A DNA stretch of 12,716 nt from Verrucomicrobiota bacterium (GCA_003218615.1 QHOD01000147.1:1-12716); one strand, 5' to 3'. Positions 1-6,838 are shown, numbered from the stretch's first letter. Notes: generated from the sequence alone by a model not told the origin. Translations and numbers: made by a program.

Positions 1-28
1 AACCGCAACCAAGTAAAAATTCAGCGGC

Positions 29-589
29 ATGAGTAGAGACGACATTCTTTTGGAGGCGGAGATGTCGATGGAAAAAAGCGTCGACTACATGGTGCACGAA
101 TTCGCTGCGGTCCGCACCGGTAAAGCCTCGCCCGGGCTAGTGGAAAACGTGGATGTCCAGGCTTACGGATCGACCATGAAATTGAAGCAGCTCGCGTTGA
201 TTACGACGCCTGAGGCGCGCTTGCTTGTTGTTCAACCGTTTGACGCCGGCACGGTGCAGGACATCGAGAGAGCGTTGAAGGAATCGAAGATCGGGATCAC
301 GCCCGCGGTCGATGGAAAAATCATTCGGCTGCCGATTCCAGAGTTATCGGAGGAGAGGCGCAAAGACCTCGCCCGTTCACTCGGAAAAATGGCCGAGGAA
401 GCGCGTGTCCGGGTCCGCGCCAACAGACGTGCGGCGCTCGACGAAGCGAAGAAACTCAAAGCCGCGGGCGGATTAACCGAAGACGGACTGCACGATTTGG
501 AAAATGAAGTGCAAAAGCTCACGGATCGCTTTGTTAAATCGATCGACGATCATCTCAAGCACAAGGAAGCGGAGATCATGAAGGTGTAA
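29..589 (+). CDS. frr: Ribosome recycling factor
   Basis: Ribosome recycling factor acts in the cytoplasm. Together with EF-G it splits the post-termination ribosome so that subunits can be reused. The 186-residue protein has the usual family length (about 185). It shows the family N-terminus, with an RTGKASPGL segment near residues 29-37, a VQPFD segment in the middle beta-rich domain, and a long charged C-terminal helix that includes IRLPIPELSEERRKDL and RVRVRANRR. Starting at this ATG places the internal MEK segment about 13 residues in, as in well-studied RRFs, so this start is preferred to the ATG at 62. No Shine-Dalgarno sequence is visible upstream. In many bacteria pyrH lies just before frr; only 28 bases precede it here, so that cannot be seen. 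The gene converges on the minus-strand block ending at 674. Confidence 0.97.
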   Translation: MSRDDILLEAEMSMEKSVDYMVHEFAAVRTGKASPGLVENVDVQAYGSTMKLKQLALITTPEARLLVVQPFDAGTVQDIERALKESKIGITPAVDGKIIRLPIPELSEERRKDLARSLGKMAEEARVRVRANRRAALDEAKKLKAAGGLTEDGLHDLENEVQKLTDRFVKSIDDHLKHKEAEIMKV

Positions 590-600
590 CGATTTTCTAA

Positions 601-636
601 TCTTCCTCTCCCTCCCCTCTTACTCTGCTCTCTCCT
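601..636 (+). other. Polypyrimidine tract after frr
   Basis: Of 36 bases, 34 are C or T, in the 84-base gap between the convergent frr and the unknown membrane protein gene. CTTCCTCT (602-609) is complementary to AGAGGAAG (658-665), but the 48-base loop makes it a poor terminator. No clear terminator hairpin is visible for either gene. Confidence 0.5.
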
Positions 637-673
637 GCAGAACGAAAATTGGGACCAAGAGGAAGCGGAAGAT

Positions 674-1489
674 TTACAATCGCACCAGATCGACCAGAAA
701 CTGGCACCAGAGATAAATCATCCCGCGCCAGGAATATTTTACATCGCCTGCGGCGGTTTGTTTGAGAACGCCCTTATGAATGTTGTGCGAGATTTGGTCG
801 CGCAGATCATTTTCCATTTCCGTCTGAATCCGGTCTTCATCGAGCGCATCAATCACATCCGGGTTCACCCCATTTCGGCGGAGAAACTCCCGATGGCTTT
901 GATATAGCTGCCAAAATGATTGATCCGGTCGCTGACGGTTGGTGCGAAATTGGGGCGTGAGCTTTAAGCCGTAGGAGAGCGGATAATTCCAGGTCGTCCA
1001 AACGGTGCCGCTCTTTGCGCGCGACGAAATCCGCAGGTAATAAAACGAAAGATCATGCTGTTCATTCAGGCAGATGGCGGCCTGCGCGCGATCTTCCTCT
1101 TTGTAAAACAAGCGGAAAAACTGCCGGTAATCCTCCCAGTCCCACCCAGCGTCGCCTACATGGACAAATCCTTCGTCCTCGATCTCGCGCGTGATCTCGC
1201 TGAGCGCGGGGAACGTATCGGAAGATGGCGGACTTTTGGGCCGAAGCTGTTTTTCCTTCGGCAGCCGAAGCACTCGGATTCGAGTAAGAATTTCGAGCCA
1301 CGGCAGAAAGAGCCAGGCCGCCGCGGCCACCAAACCGAGGGCCCAGTTGCCAGTAACAAAATAGATGGCGAGAAACGTGGTGCCGAGAATTCCGAGGGCG
1401 CCGGCCTTTTGCGAATACGAATTTTGAAAACTCCGTAGAGCGATGCTGAGCACCGCCACGCCGAGCGTCAGAAAGAGGCCAAAAAGCAT
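674..1489 (-). CDS. Unknown membrane protein, translationally coupled to glutaredoxin
   Basis: I do not recognise this 271-residue protein. It has three probable N-terminal membrane segments (about residues 2-19, 30-46 and 48-68). A basic linker (IRVLRLPKEK) and a long soluble domain rich in Trp, Tyr, Phe, Arg and Asp follow. That domain includes DAGWDWEDYRQFFRLFY around 113-129 and an acidic DALDEDRIQTEMENDL around 214-229. The last 15 residues are hydrophobic and amphipathic and may lie on the membrane. There are no obvious catalytic motifs and no paired cysteines. Its ATG (1489-1487) overlaps the TAA of the upstream glutaredoxin gene by one base (TAATG), and it has no ribosome binding site of its own, so translation is probably coupled. 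It is likely a lineage-restricted conserved protein. The function is unknown; a link to the redox role of its partner is only inferred from the overlap. Confidence 0.85.
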   Translation of the reverse strand: MLFGLFLTLGVAVLSIALRSFQNSYSQKAGALGILGTTFLAIYFVTGNWALGLVAAAAWLFLPWLEILTRIRVLRLPKEKQLRPKSPPSSDTFPALSEITREIEDEGFVHVGDAGWDWEDYRQFFRLFYKEEDRAQAAICLNEQHDLSFYYLRISSRAKSGTVWTTWNYPLSYGLKLTPQFRTNRQRPDQSFWQLYQSHREFLRRNGVNPDVIDALDEDRIQTEMENDLRDQISHNIHKGVLKQTAAGDVKYSWRGMIYLWCQFLVDLVRL

Positions 1490-1734
1490 TAGGGATTGAT
1501 CTGGTGCTCGTTCAGAAATTTCTCGAGCTGATCGGCATCGAAATTGGCCAGAACTTTATCACCTGCCACAAAGGTGGGCACATAAGTTTGAGCCGAGAGC
1601 TGCTTCATTTCCTCGTATGCCTGTCGATCTTTGCCCACGTCAATTTCCAGAAAGCGGTACCCCTTCTCGCTGAGAAAATCCTTCGCGTCAATGCACCACG
1701 AGCACCATTCGCGACTGTAAAGCTTTAATTCCAC
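1489..1734 (-). CDS. Glutaredoxin-like thiol oxidoreductase
   Basis: This is a compact 81-residue thioredoxin-fold protein of the glutaredoxin/NrdH type, a cytoplasmic thiol-disulfide exchange protein. The order beta (ELKLYSR), active-site CSWC at residues 11-14, helix, beta (FLEIDVG) and cis-proline loop YVPTF (Pro53) is complete. The active site is CSWC rather than the classical CPYC, so the electron donor (glutathione or thioredoxin reductase) cannot be read from sequence. It follows proS by 56 bases on the same strand and overlaps the next gene by one base. A weak promoter-like pair on the minus strand (TTGACG at 1774-1769, 16 bp, TTTATT at 1752-1747) lies just before the ATG; if used, it would give an almost leaderless message. 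Only a weak GGA precedes the start. Confidence 0.93.
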   Translation of the reverse strand: MELKLYSREWCSWCIDAKDFLSEKGYRFLEIDVGKDRQAYEEMKQLSAQTYVPTFVAGDKVLANFDADQLEKFLNEHQINP

Positions 1735-1790
1735 GGTTGCGGCGGGAATAAACAGTCCATTCCGAGAACGTCAACCCCACGGCGGCGGTT

Positions 1791-3314
1791 TCAGTACGAC
1801 TTTGCCCAGACGACGCGGCGCGAACTTGGTTCACCAGTAAAGATGCACCGCCCGGGCTCGGAATTGCCGAATGGAATGACGCAAATAGTGACTTTGAGAT
1901 CGTTCTTGATTTGCTCCTCGACTTCGCGCGAGCCGTTCCAGTGCGCGAGAGCAAAGCCACCATGGATTTCCGGTTTGGCGGCGCTTTTCGGCGTGAAGAA
2001 ACTGTAGAATTCGTCCTTACTGGCGACCACGCGCGTGTTCTCGTCACAGAACTTTTTCGCGCGCTCGTAGAGCGTATTTTGGATCGACATGAGAATTTCC
2101 GGGGCACGCGCGACAAATTCTTCCATCCGCATCGACTCTTTCGCCTTCACCGCCTGATCACGCCGGCTGACCGCGACCGAATTGTTTTCGAGATCGCGTG
2201 GGCCGATTTCCACACGCACTGGCACGCCTTTCTTGATCCATTCCCAATTCTTTACGCCGCCGCCGATTTCGCGCCGATCGACTTCCACTTCGATCGGGAG
2301 ATCGACATATCGAATTTCGCGCAATTGTTTCGCGAGTTTGTCGCAAACTTCCAGCACCCTGGCGCGTGTTTCTTCCTTTGGCGTAATCGGTAAAATCACA
2401 ATCTGCGTTGGCGCGATACGCGGCGGCAAGACAACGCCGTCATCGTCGCCGTGCATCATCACAACCGTGCCGATCAACCGCGTGGTCATTCCCCAGCTTG
2501 TGGTCCATCCGAATTCCTGTTTGCCTTCGCGGTTCTGAAATTGAATGCCGCTCGCACGGGCAAAATTTTGCCCGAGAAAATGTGAGGTGCCAGCCTGGAT
2601 CGCTTTCCGGTCCTGCACCATCGCTTCGATCGATAAGGTTTGCACCGCTCCGGGAAAACGCTCGCTTTCCGATTTTTCGCCACTAAAAACAGGAATGGCG
2701 AGATGATCGCGCACGAAACGCTCGTAAACGTCGAGCATCTGTTTCGTCTCCGCGCGGGCCTCGGCCTCGGTTTCGTGGACAGTGTGGCCTTCCTGCCAAA
2801 GAAATTCGGTCGTGCGTAAAAAAAGGCGCGGCCGCATTTCCCAACGCACAACGTTTGCCCACTGATTGATCAGGATGGGAAGATCACGATATGACTGCAC
2901 CCATTTCGCGTAGCTCGCTCCGATGATGGTCTCCGACGTTGGCCGGACCACCAGCGGCTCGGTCAGCGCGCTCGCCGGTTTCAATTTGCCATCCGCATCC
3001 GCCTCGAGCCGGCTGTGAGTGACGACCGCGCATTCTTTGGCGAAGCCTTCGACATGCTCCGCTTCCCTCGCGAAATAACTCAGTGGAATAAACAGAGGAA
3101 AATACGCGTTCCGATGTCCGGTCGCGCGAAACATCGCATCGAGTTGGCGCTGCATGTTCTCCCAAACACCGTAGCCCCACGGCCGGATCACCATGCAGCC
3201 GCGCACGTCCGAAGGCTCGGCCAGTTCGGCCGCACGGACCACCTGCTGATACCATTCGGGAAAGTCTTCGTCGCGCCGGGGAGTGATAGCGGTTTTAGTA
3301 GCGGTGGTATTCAT
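1791..3314 (-). CDS. proS: Prolyl-tRNA synthetase, archaeal/eukaryotic (type 3) form
   Basis: This enzyme charges tRNA-Pro with proline in an ATP-dependent cytoplasmic reaction. The 507-residue protein has the compact type 3 architecture, without the editing insertion found between motifs 2 and 3 of most bacterial ProRS. Motif 1 lies around NAYFPLFIP (69-77). The proline-pocket segment TEPLVVRPTSET is at 118-129. Motif 2 is RWEMRPRLFLRTTEF (157-171) and motif 3 is GMTTRLIG (275-282). A class IIa anticodon-binding domain follows (about 303-400), then the type 3 C-terminal domain, which ends in the characteristic terminal Tyr (AKSY). In the C-terminal domain the second Cys pair reads CIFTG, so a four-Cys zinc site seems incomplete. 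The start at 3314 gives a normal N-terminus. No Shine-Dalgarno sequence is seen. A triple palindrome lies 8 bases upstream of the start. Confidence 0.97.
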   Translation of the reverse strand: MNTTATKTAITPRRDEDFPEWYQQVVRAAELAEPSDVRGCMVIRPWGYGVWENMQRQLDAMFRATGHRNAYFPLFIPLSYFAREAEHVEGFAKECAVVTHSRLEADADGKLKPASALTEPLVVRPTSETIIGASYAKWVQSYRDLPILINQWANVVRWEMRPRLFLRTTEFLWQEGHTVHETEAEARAETKQMLDVYERFVRDHLAIPVFSGEKSESERFPGAVQTLSIEAMVQDRKAIQAGTSHFLGQNFARASGIQFQNREGKQEFGWTTSWGMTTRLIGTVVMMHGDDDGVVLPPRIAPTQIVILPITPKEETRARVLEVCDKLAKQLREIRYVDLPIEVEVDRREIGGGVKNWEWIKKGVPVRVEIGPRDLENNSVAVSRRDQAVKAKESMRMEEFVARAPEILMSIQNTLYERAKKFCDENTRVVASKDEFYSFFTPKSAAKPEIHGGFALAHWNGSREVEEQIKNDLKVTICVIPFGNSEPGRCIFTGEPSSRRVVWAKSY

Positions 3315-3322
3315 TGTGAGGA

Positions 3323-3370
3323 CGTTTCACAGAAACGCCCTACAATTGTAGGGCGGCTGTGTCAGCCGCC
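3323..3370. repeat. Three abutting palindromes in the CAP-proS gap
   Basis: Three perfect inverted repeats follow one another with their arms sharing bases. The first is CGTTTC/GAAACG with a 3-base loop (3323-3337). The second is an uninterrupted 20-bp palindrome, CGCCCTACAATTGTAGGGCG (3336-3355). The third is GGCGGCTG/CAGCCGCC with a 3-base loop (3352-3370). On the minus strand the block falls between the CAP gene stop and the proS start. It could fold in a proS leader or read-through transcript, or be an intergenic repeat of REP/MITE type. The third arm recurs almost exactly at 4946-4963. The core TACAATTGTA also fits the TACANNTGTA operator of BlaI/CopY-type repressors, but no such regulator is in view. 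Confidence 0.7.
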
Positions 3371-3416
3371 AACTGCGATTTTTATGCGTAACGCGACTGC
3401 AAAATGTTTGGATTTC

Positions 3417-4070
3417 TCACTTGGCCCGCTCGATGTAGCTGTTGGCAAAATCAATCGTGCAAACATTGCCATACCCTGAATGCGGCCCGGAAGCGGCGCC
3501 GGCGAAGTTAAAACTGGGATTGAAAATATTTTTGCGATGTGGCCGAGCCGGCTGGCCATCGTCGATGATGAGTGTAAGAACGACTTCGCGTGCGGTCGTT
3601 TTTCCATAGGCGATGTTTTCACCCCAAAGGCCGGTCCAAATTCCATAACGGCTAAGGCGATTACTGGGAGTGCTCCGGTCGCTGCCACCATGCCCGGTGC
3701 GCCCACCAGCCTGATCGGCACAATGATCGGACGCCGCGCGACACATTCCCGGCGAGAGCGTGAGCGATCGTTCCGGAGGAGCGGCACGAAGAAAGCGCAC
3801 AGCTTCATCGATCGCGCTCAACCCTTCTTTCATCCGCCATTTCGTTCCTCCCGGGGGAACGACAGAGCCACTGTCGTAACGCGGGCGCAACTCTTCGACG
3901 TAGGTTGCGTAAAGAGCGGGGTTTTGTCGCGCAAGATTCATCTCCCGAATAATGGCACTGGCCGACACGCCTTCGTCTTGCCTTGCAGCAGCGCTGCCGG
4001 TGGCGAGCGCGCAAAACAGACCGAGCTGGACCAAGCGGATCTCAATCGGAAATTTGACACTCGGTGACAC
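3417..4070 (-). CDS. Secreted CAP-domain (SCP/PR-1-like) protein
   Basis: This is an exported CAP superfamily protein, a fold with diverse or unknown roles in bacteria. I place the start at GTG 4070, giving 217 residues. This begins a typical signal peptide (short n-region with K and R, hydrophobic LVQLGLFCALATGSAAA, Ala-rich cleavage site near residues 28-30). The open frame extends to an ATG at 4271, but that would overlap rplM by 170 bases and bury the signal sequence. The mature domain has the expected order: EMNLARQNPALYA helix, TGHGGSD with His127, GENIAYG (150-156), and PHRKNIFNPSF with His178. These are the conserved His and Glu positions of the CAP cavity. A CTIDFA strand follows at the C-terminus. 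The gene is divergent from rplM with only 31 bases between the starts, and lies upstream of proS on the same strand. The substrate or partner is unknown. Confidence 0.88.
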   Translation of the reverse strand: MSPSVKFPIEIRLVQLGLFCALATGSAAARQDEGVSASAIIREMNLARQNPALYATYVEELRPRYDSGSVVPPGGTKWRMKEGLSAIDEAVRFLRAAPPERSLTLSPGMCRAASDHCADQAGGRTGHGGSDRSTPSNRLSRYGIWTGLWGENIAYGKTTAREVVLTLIIDDGQPARPHRKNIFNPSFNFAGAASGPHSGYGNVCTIDFANSYIERAK

Positions 4071-4101
4071 GTCCCGTAGTTTTCGTGCCTTTTCTGCCCT
4101 G

Positions 4102-4539
4102 ATGAAAACTTTTTCTGCCAAAGCCGCCGACGTATCGCGTAAATGGTGGCTGATCGATGCGCGGGACCAGGTGTTGGGCCAGGTCGCCCTAAAGGCCGCC
4201 AACTTATTGCGCGGCAAAGAGAAAGTGATTTTGACGCCCCACGTCGATACGGGTGATTTTGTGATCGTCATTAATGCGGAGAAAGTGCGACTGACGGGGA
4301 AGAAAGAGGAACAGAAAAGCTACATGAGCTTTTCGGGGTACGTGGGTGGCCACAAATCGGAGAATGTTCGGGCCCGTCGCCTTCGGCACCCGGAACTGTT
4401 GATCGAGCGGGCCGTTCGCGGAATGATCCCGCACAATCGGCTGGGTCGCGCAATTTATCGGAAACTGAAAGTTTATCGCGGGGATGCTCATCCCCATGCC
4501 GCACAGCAGCCGCAGGTCATCGCACTTGCCCATAAATAA
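4102..4539 (+). CDS. rplM: 50S ribosomal protein L13
   Basis: This is ribosomal protein L13, an early-assembling component of the large subunit. At 145 residues it matches the family length. Diagnostic segments are KWWLIDARDQVLGQVA near the N-terminus, HVDTGDFVIVINAEKVRLTGKK in the middle, then AVRGMIPHNRLGRAIYRKLKVYRG and a HPHAAQQP tail. The ATG at 4102 is chosen because the open frame upstream (to 3952) encodes sequence with no L13 similarity that runs antisense to the CAP gene. No Shine-Dalgarno sequence is visible (TTCTGCCCTG precedes the ATG). rpsI follows after 6 bases, the universal L13-S9 operon. The promoter must lie in the 31-base gap or inside the start of the divergent CAP gene. 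Confidence 0.98.
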   Translation: MKTFSAKAADVSRKWWLIDARDQVLGQVALKAANLLRGKEKVILTPHVDTGDFVIVINAEKVRLTGKKEEQKSYMSFSGYVGGHKSENVRARRLRHPELLIERAVRGMIPHNRLGRAIYRKLKVYRGDAHPHAAQQPQVIALAHK

Positions 4540-4545
4540 CCCATT

Positions 4546-4941
4546 ATGGCATCAACTCAGGAATTCATTGCCACGGGCCGGCGCAAGACTTCGGTCGCGC
4601 GGATCCGCATGTTGCCAGGCAGCGGCAAGATCGACATCAACGGCCGCAGTTTTGAAGATTATTTTCCGACCGCGCCGTTACAGAATGCGGTGTTGCAACC
4701 GCTGCAAACGGCAAAGCTCGTGAATGCATATGATCTCTGGATTAACGCAAGTGGCGGCGGTGCGACCGGGCAGGCTGGCGCGGTGCGGCTCGCGATTTCG
4801 CGGGCGCTTGTTCAGGTAGATAGCAACCTGCGTAGCGCTTTGAAGAGCGAGGGTTTGCTCCGTCGAGATCCACGGATGAAGGAAAGAAAGAAGTCGGGGC
4901 AACCCGGAGCGCGGAAACGGTTCCAGTTCTCGAAACGGTAA
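4546..4941 (+). CDS. rpsI: 30S ribosomal protein S9
   Basis: This is ribosomal protein S9 of the small subunit, whose extended C-terminal tail reaches the P-site tRNA. The 131-residue protein has the family opening (TGRRKTSVARIRMLPGSG), the GGGATGQAGAVRLAISRAL segment, the DPRMKERKKSGQPGARKRFQFSKR end and the invariant terminal SKR. It is 6 bases downstream of rplM and surely co-transcribed with it. No Shine-Dalgarno sequence precedes the ATG (AAATAACCCATT), so initiation may depend on coupling with rplM or on a non-SD mechanism. The gene converges on the TPR gene; the 30-base gap holds a 7-bp hairpin. Confidence 0.98.
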   Translation: MASTQEFIATGRRKTSVARIRMLPGSGKIDINGRSFEDYFPTAPLQNAVLQPLQTAKLVNAYDLWINASGGGATGQAGAVRLAISRALVQVDSNLRSALKSEGLLRRDPRMKERKKSGQPGARKRFQFSKR

Positions 4942-4944
4942 GTT

Positions 4945-4963
4945 GGCGGCTGTCCTCAGCCGC
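4945..4963. repeat. Short hairpin in convergent rpsI/TPR gap
   Basis: The stem GCGGCTG (4946-4952) pairs perfectly with CAGCCGC (4957-4963) across a 4-base loop, TCCT. It lies between two genes that converge, so it could act as a bidirectional terminator, although no T-run follows on either strand. It nearly repeats the third palindrome at 3352-3370 (GGCGGCTG then CAGCCGCC), which suggests both are copies of one dispersed element. Confidence 0.6.
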
Positions 4964-4971
4964 AAATTCGG

Positions 4972-5697
4972 TTATTCCGGCTTCGCCGTTGGCGCAGTTC
5001 TCGGAGCAGCAGACCCCGCCGGTATTGGACTTGGTGCTGCCAAAAACGGCGGGATTGCCGGTGTTGCTATCGGCTCCGATGGCCCGCTCGGTTTCAGCAA
5101 GCGCAGTTGCTGCATCGCCTCGCTGGCCCAAAAGCTCTCCCTATATTGCGTCAAGATGGTCTCGCAGATACGGCGCGCTTCGTCGTTTCGGTTTTGCGCC
5201 TTCAAAAGGTACACTTGCGAAAGCAGCGCCAGGGGAGCGTTAAAACTCTTCGGATCGCTGGATGCAATCTGTTGGTACATTGACAATGCGTCCTTGCTTT
5301 TCCCCAGCGATTCCAAATTGGCCGCCATTGCCATTCGCGCCGTGCTCACCAACTCGTGATTCGGATTCTTCGTGATAAAAATCTGAAGGGTTACGTTGGC
5401 GTCGGCAAACTTCTTTTCAGTGCGCTGAGCTTCGGCGAGTAGAAGATAAGCATCAGCCCCAGCAGGCGTGTTCGAATAACGCACGATCACCTCCTCGTAA
5501 TCGTGCGCGTTCTTTGCCCTGCCTAACAAGGCCGATGCTGCCGCCGCCGTGCGATCGGAATAAAAGCGGTAACCTCCAAAACCGACAAGGCCGAGCAGGA
5601 GGACACTCAGCGCGGCGATAATCTCATTTTTAAATCGCTCCCAAAACACGCGCGTTTCAAGCGCTGCATCGCGGGAAGGCGGTGGAACCGTCGGCAT
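4972..5697 (-). CDS. Membrane-anchored tetratricopeptide-repeat protein
   Basis: This 241-residue protein has an inside N-terminus, one membrane segment (about residues 25-45, IIAALSVLLLGLVGFGGY) and an outward-facing helical-repeat domain, resembling the YfgM layout. TPR-like helix pairs can be seen around 67-91, 98-129, 135-164 and 171-188, with typical alternating Ala, Leu and Tyr positions. The last 35 or so residues are a low-complexity Pro/Ala/Ser tail. Proteins of this kind serve as periplasmic scaffolds or chaperone helpers; the partner here is unknown. The start is fixed by an in-frame TAA only 9 bases upstream. An AGGAG lies about 16 bases before the ATG, too far for normal use. Upstream, 5698-5821 shows no gene, only a weak inverted repeat (CAAGCG 5774-5779 with CGCTTG 5797-5802). 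Confidence 0.85.
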   Translation of the reverse strand: MPTVPPPSRDAALETRVFWERFKNEIIAALSVLLLGLVGFGGYRFYSDRTAAAASALLGRAKNAHDYEEVIVRYSNTPAGADAYLLLAEAQRTEKKFADANVTLQIFITKNPNHELVSTARMAMAANLESLGKSKDALSMYQQIASSDPKSFNAPLALLSQVYLLKAQNRNDEARRICETILTQYRESFWASEAMQQLRLLKPSGPSEPIATPAIPPFLAAPSPIPAGSAAPRTAPTAKPE

Positions 5698-5821
5698 AAA
5701 GGGATGTTAATTGCTCCTCTCGGCGAGTCGAACTGCACGAGCGTCGTCTTATGCCATGCGAGGCTTTTTTGCGCAAGCGTTACGCAGTCGTTCGCTCGCT
5801 TGATTGGGCAGCGGCAAAAGA

Positions 5822-6250
5822 TCATACCGCGGCCGTCGAAACGATCATATAGACAATCACAGCCGCAGCAGCGATTAGAATAATGACTGTGACGGCCATG
5901 ACCATGCGGGGGTCGGCTTCAATCTCGCCCCGTTCGATGGCCCGATTAACCACGTGATAGCGCCACGCCGCGAAAGCCGTCAGCACTGCTCCGAGGCCGA
6001 TCATGCATTCCCCTAACACTTCGGAGATGCCTGTGTGGCGCACGCGCATCGCCGGAGTCGCTCCGAGATAGATCTGGCGCATCCAGAGGCTAAATCGCGC
6101 GATCACGAACCCCAAACTCATTACGGCGATGCTGGTCCGCACCCAAGCGAGAAACGTCCGCTCGTTAGCGAGAATCTCAGCTTCGATCTTATCCGGGTCG
6201 AGCCGCCCCTTTTCGTGTTGAGCATTGGTCGTTTTGTTAGACGCGCTCAT
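5822..6250 (-). CDS. DUF202 (YidH-type) membrane protein
   Basis: This small inner-membrane protein of 142 residues belongs to the DUF202/YidH family, whose biochemical role is not established. The diagnostic stretch is LANERTFLAWVRTSIAVMSL (27-46), where a cytosolic ANERTFLAW motif runs into the first membrane segment. Three membrane segments are predicted by eye: about 37-56, 76-96 and 117-138. A conserved GAVLTAFAAWRYH piece covers the second helix. The hydrophilic N-terminus (first 28 residues) is charged and probably cytoplasmic. The gene is divergent from the YetF-like gene, sharing a 72-base gap. No clear ribosome binding site precedes the ATG at 6250. Confidence 0.92.
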   Translation of the reverse strand: MSASNKTTNAQHEKGRLDPDKIEAEILANERTFLAWVRTSIAVMSLGFVIARFSLWMRQIYLGATPAMRVRHTGISEVLGECMIGLGAVLTAFAAWRYHVVNRAIERGEIEADPRMVMAVTVIILIAAAAVIVYMIVSTAAV

Positions 6251-6322
6251 CCATCATCAAATCGTTTTGCTCATCGCACACGGCCTTGCGCGAGGGGTCA
6301 GGGAAAGTATTAACTCTACGAC

Positions 6323-6838
6323 ATGAACCTATGGCATGAATATTGGACCCCGGTCCGCGTGTTTCTCGGCCTCGGCGCTGACCCGCAGACACTCACCTTC
6401 GTGCAGATTTCACTGCGCGGAATCATCGTTTTCGTTTTTACGCTCTTGATGGTGCGCGTCAGCGCCCGGCGATCGCTGGCGCGCCGCACCGTTTTCGACA
6501 GCGTTTTTCTCGTGATCCTCGCCTCGGTCCTGGCGCGCGCCATCAATGGATCGGCAGATTTGCTCCCTACTGTCGGCGGCGGGTTCGCCATGGTTGCGTT
6601 TCATCGATTGCTGGCCTGGATTGCGTTCTATTCGCATGGCTTCGGCAATCTCATCAAAGGCACAGAAGAACTTCTCCTCCGCGACGGCGAATTGGTGCAC
6701 GCGGGGTTGCGTAGTAACCACATCACGAGACACGATCTCGAGGAAGATTTACGACTCGATTTGCACTCCGAAGATTTCAGTCGCATCCGAAGCGCGCGCC
6801 TCGAACGCAGCGGTGGAATCAGTTTCATCTGCAAATAA
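6323..6838 (+). CDS. YetF/DUF421-family membrane protein
   Basis: This 171-residue protein has three N-terminal membrane segments (about 27-46, 58-76 and 84-102) followed by a cytoplasmic YetF/YcaP-type domain. Family signals are RTVFDSVFLVILASVLARAI (55-74), HRLLAWIAFYSH (94-105), the TEELLLRDGELVHAGLRSNHITRHDLEEDLR run (114-144) and a final LERSGGISFI (160-169). It ends just after that final motif, without the longer C-terminal extension of larger YetF proteins. The family has no settled function; some members are linked to sporulation or envelope traits. A TATTAA at 6308-6313 could be a -10 element, but it sits close to the ATG. No Shine-Dalgarno sequence is seen. Confidence 0.9.
   Translation: MNLWHEYWTPVRVFLGLGADPQTLTFVQISLRGIIVFVFTLLMVRVSARRSLARRTVFDSVFLVILASVLARAINGSADLLPTVGGGFAMVAFHRLLAWIAFYSHGFGNLIKGTEELLLRDGELVHAGLRSNHITRHDLEEDLRLDLHSEDFSRIRSARLERSGGISFICK

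Noticed and set aside
601..640. Splice-acceptor-like polypyrimidine tract ending in CTGCAG
   Set aside because: All genes here are plainly bacterial and uninterrupted; the resemblance to a eukaryotic 3' splice site is coincidental.
1055..1438. Plus-strand open frame of 127 codons opposite the unknown membrane protein
   Set aside because: It has no domain, start-site support or sensible composition; the minus-strand frame has membrane segments and a coupled start.
3480..4067. Long plus-strand open frame (195 codons) antisense to the CAP gene
   Set aside because: It mirrors the CAP coding region, has no recognisable domain, and the opposite strand has a clear signal peptide and CAP motifs; such shadows are common in GC-rich DNA.
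3952..4101. N-terminal extension of L13
   Set aside because: The extra 50 residues do not resemble L13 and lie antisense to the CAP signal peptide; L13 begins naturally at 4102.
5705..5745. tRNA-like T-arm (GTTCGACTC on the minus strand)
   Set aside because: The flanking bases do not form a T-stem, and no acceptor or anticodon arms can be drawn.
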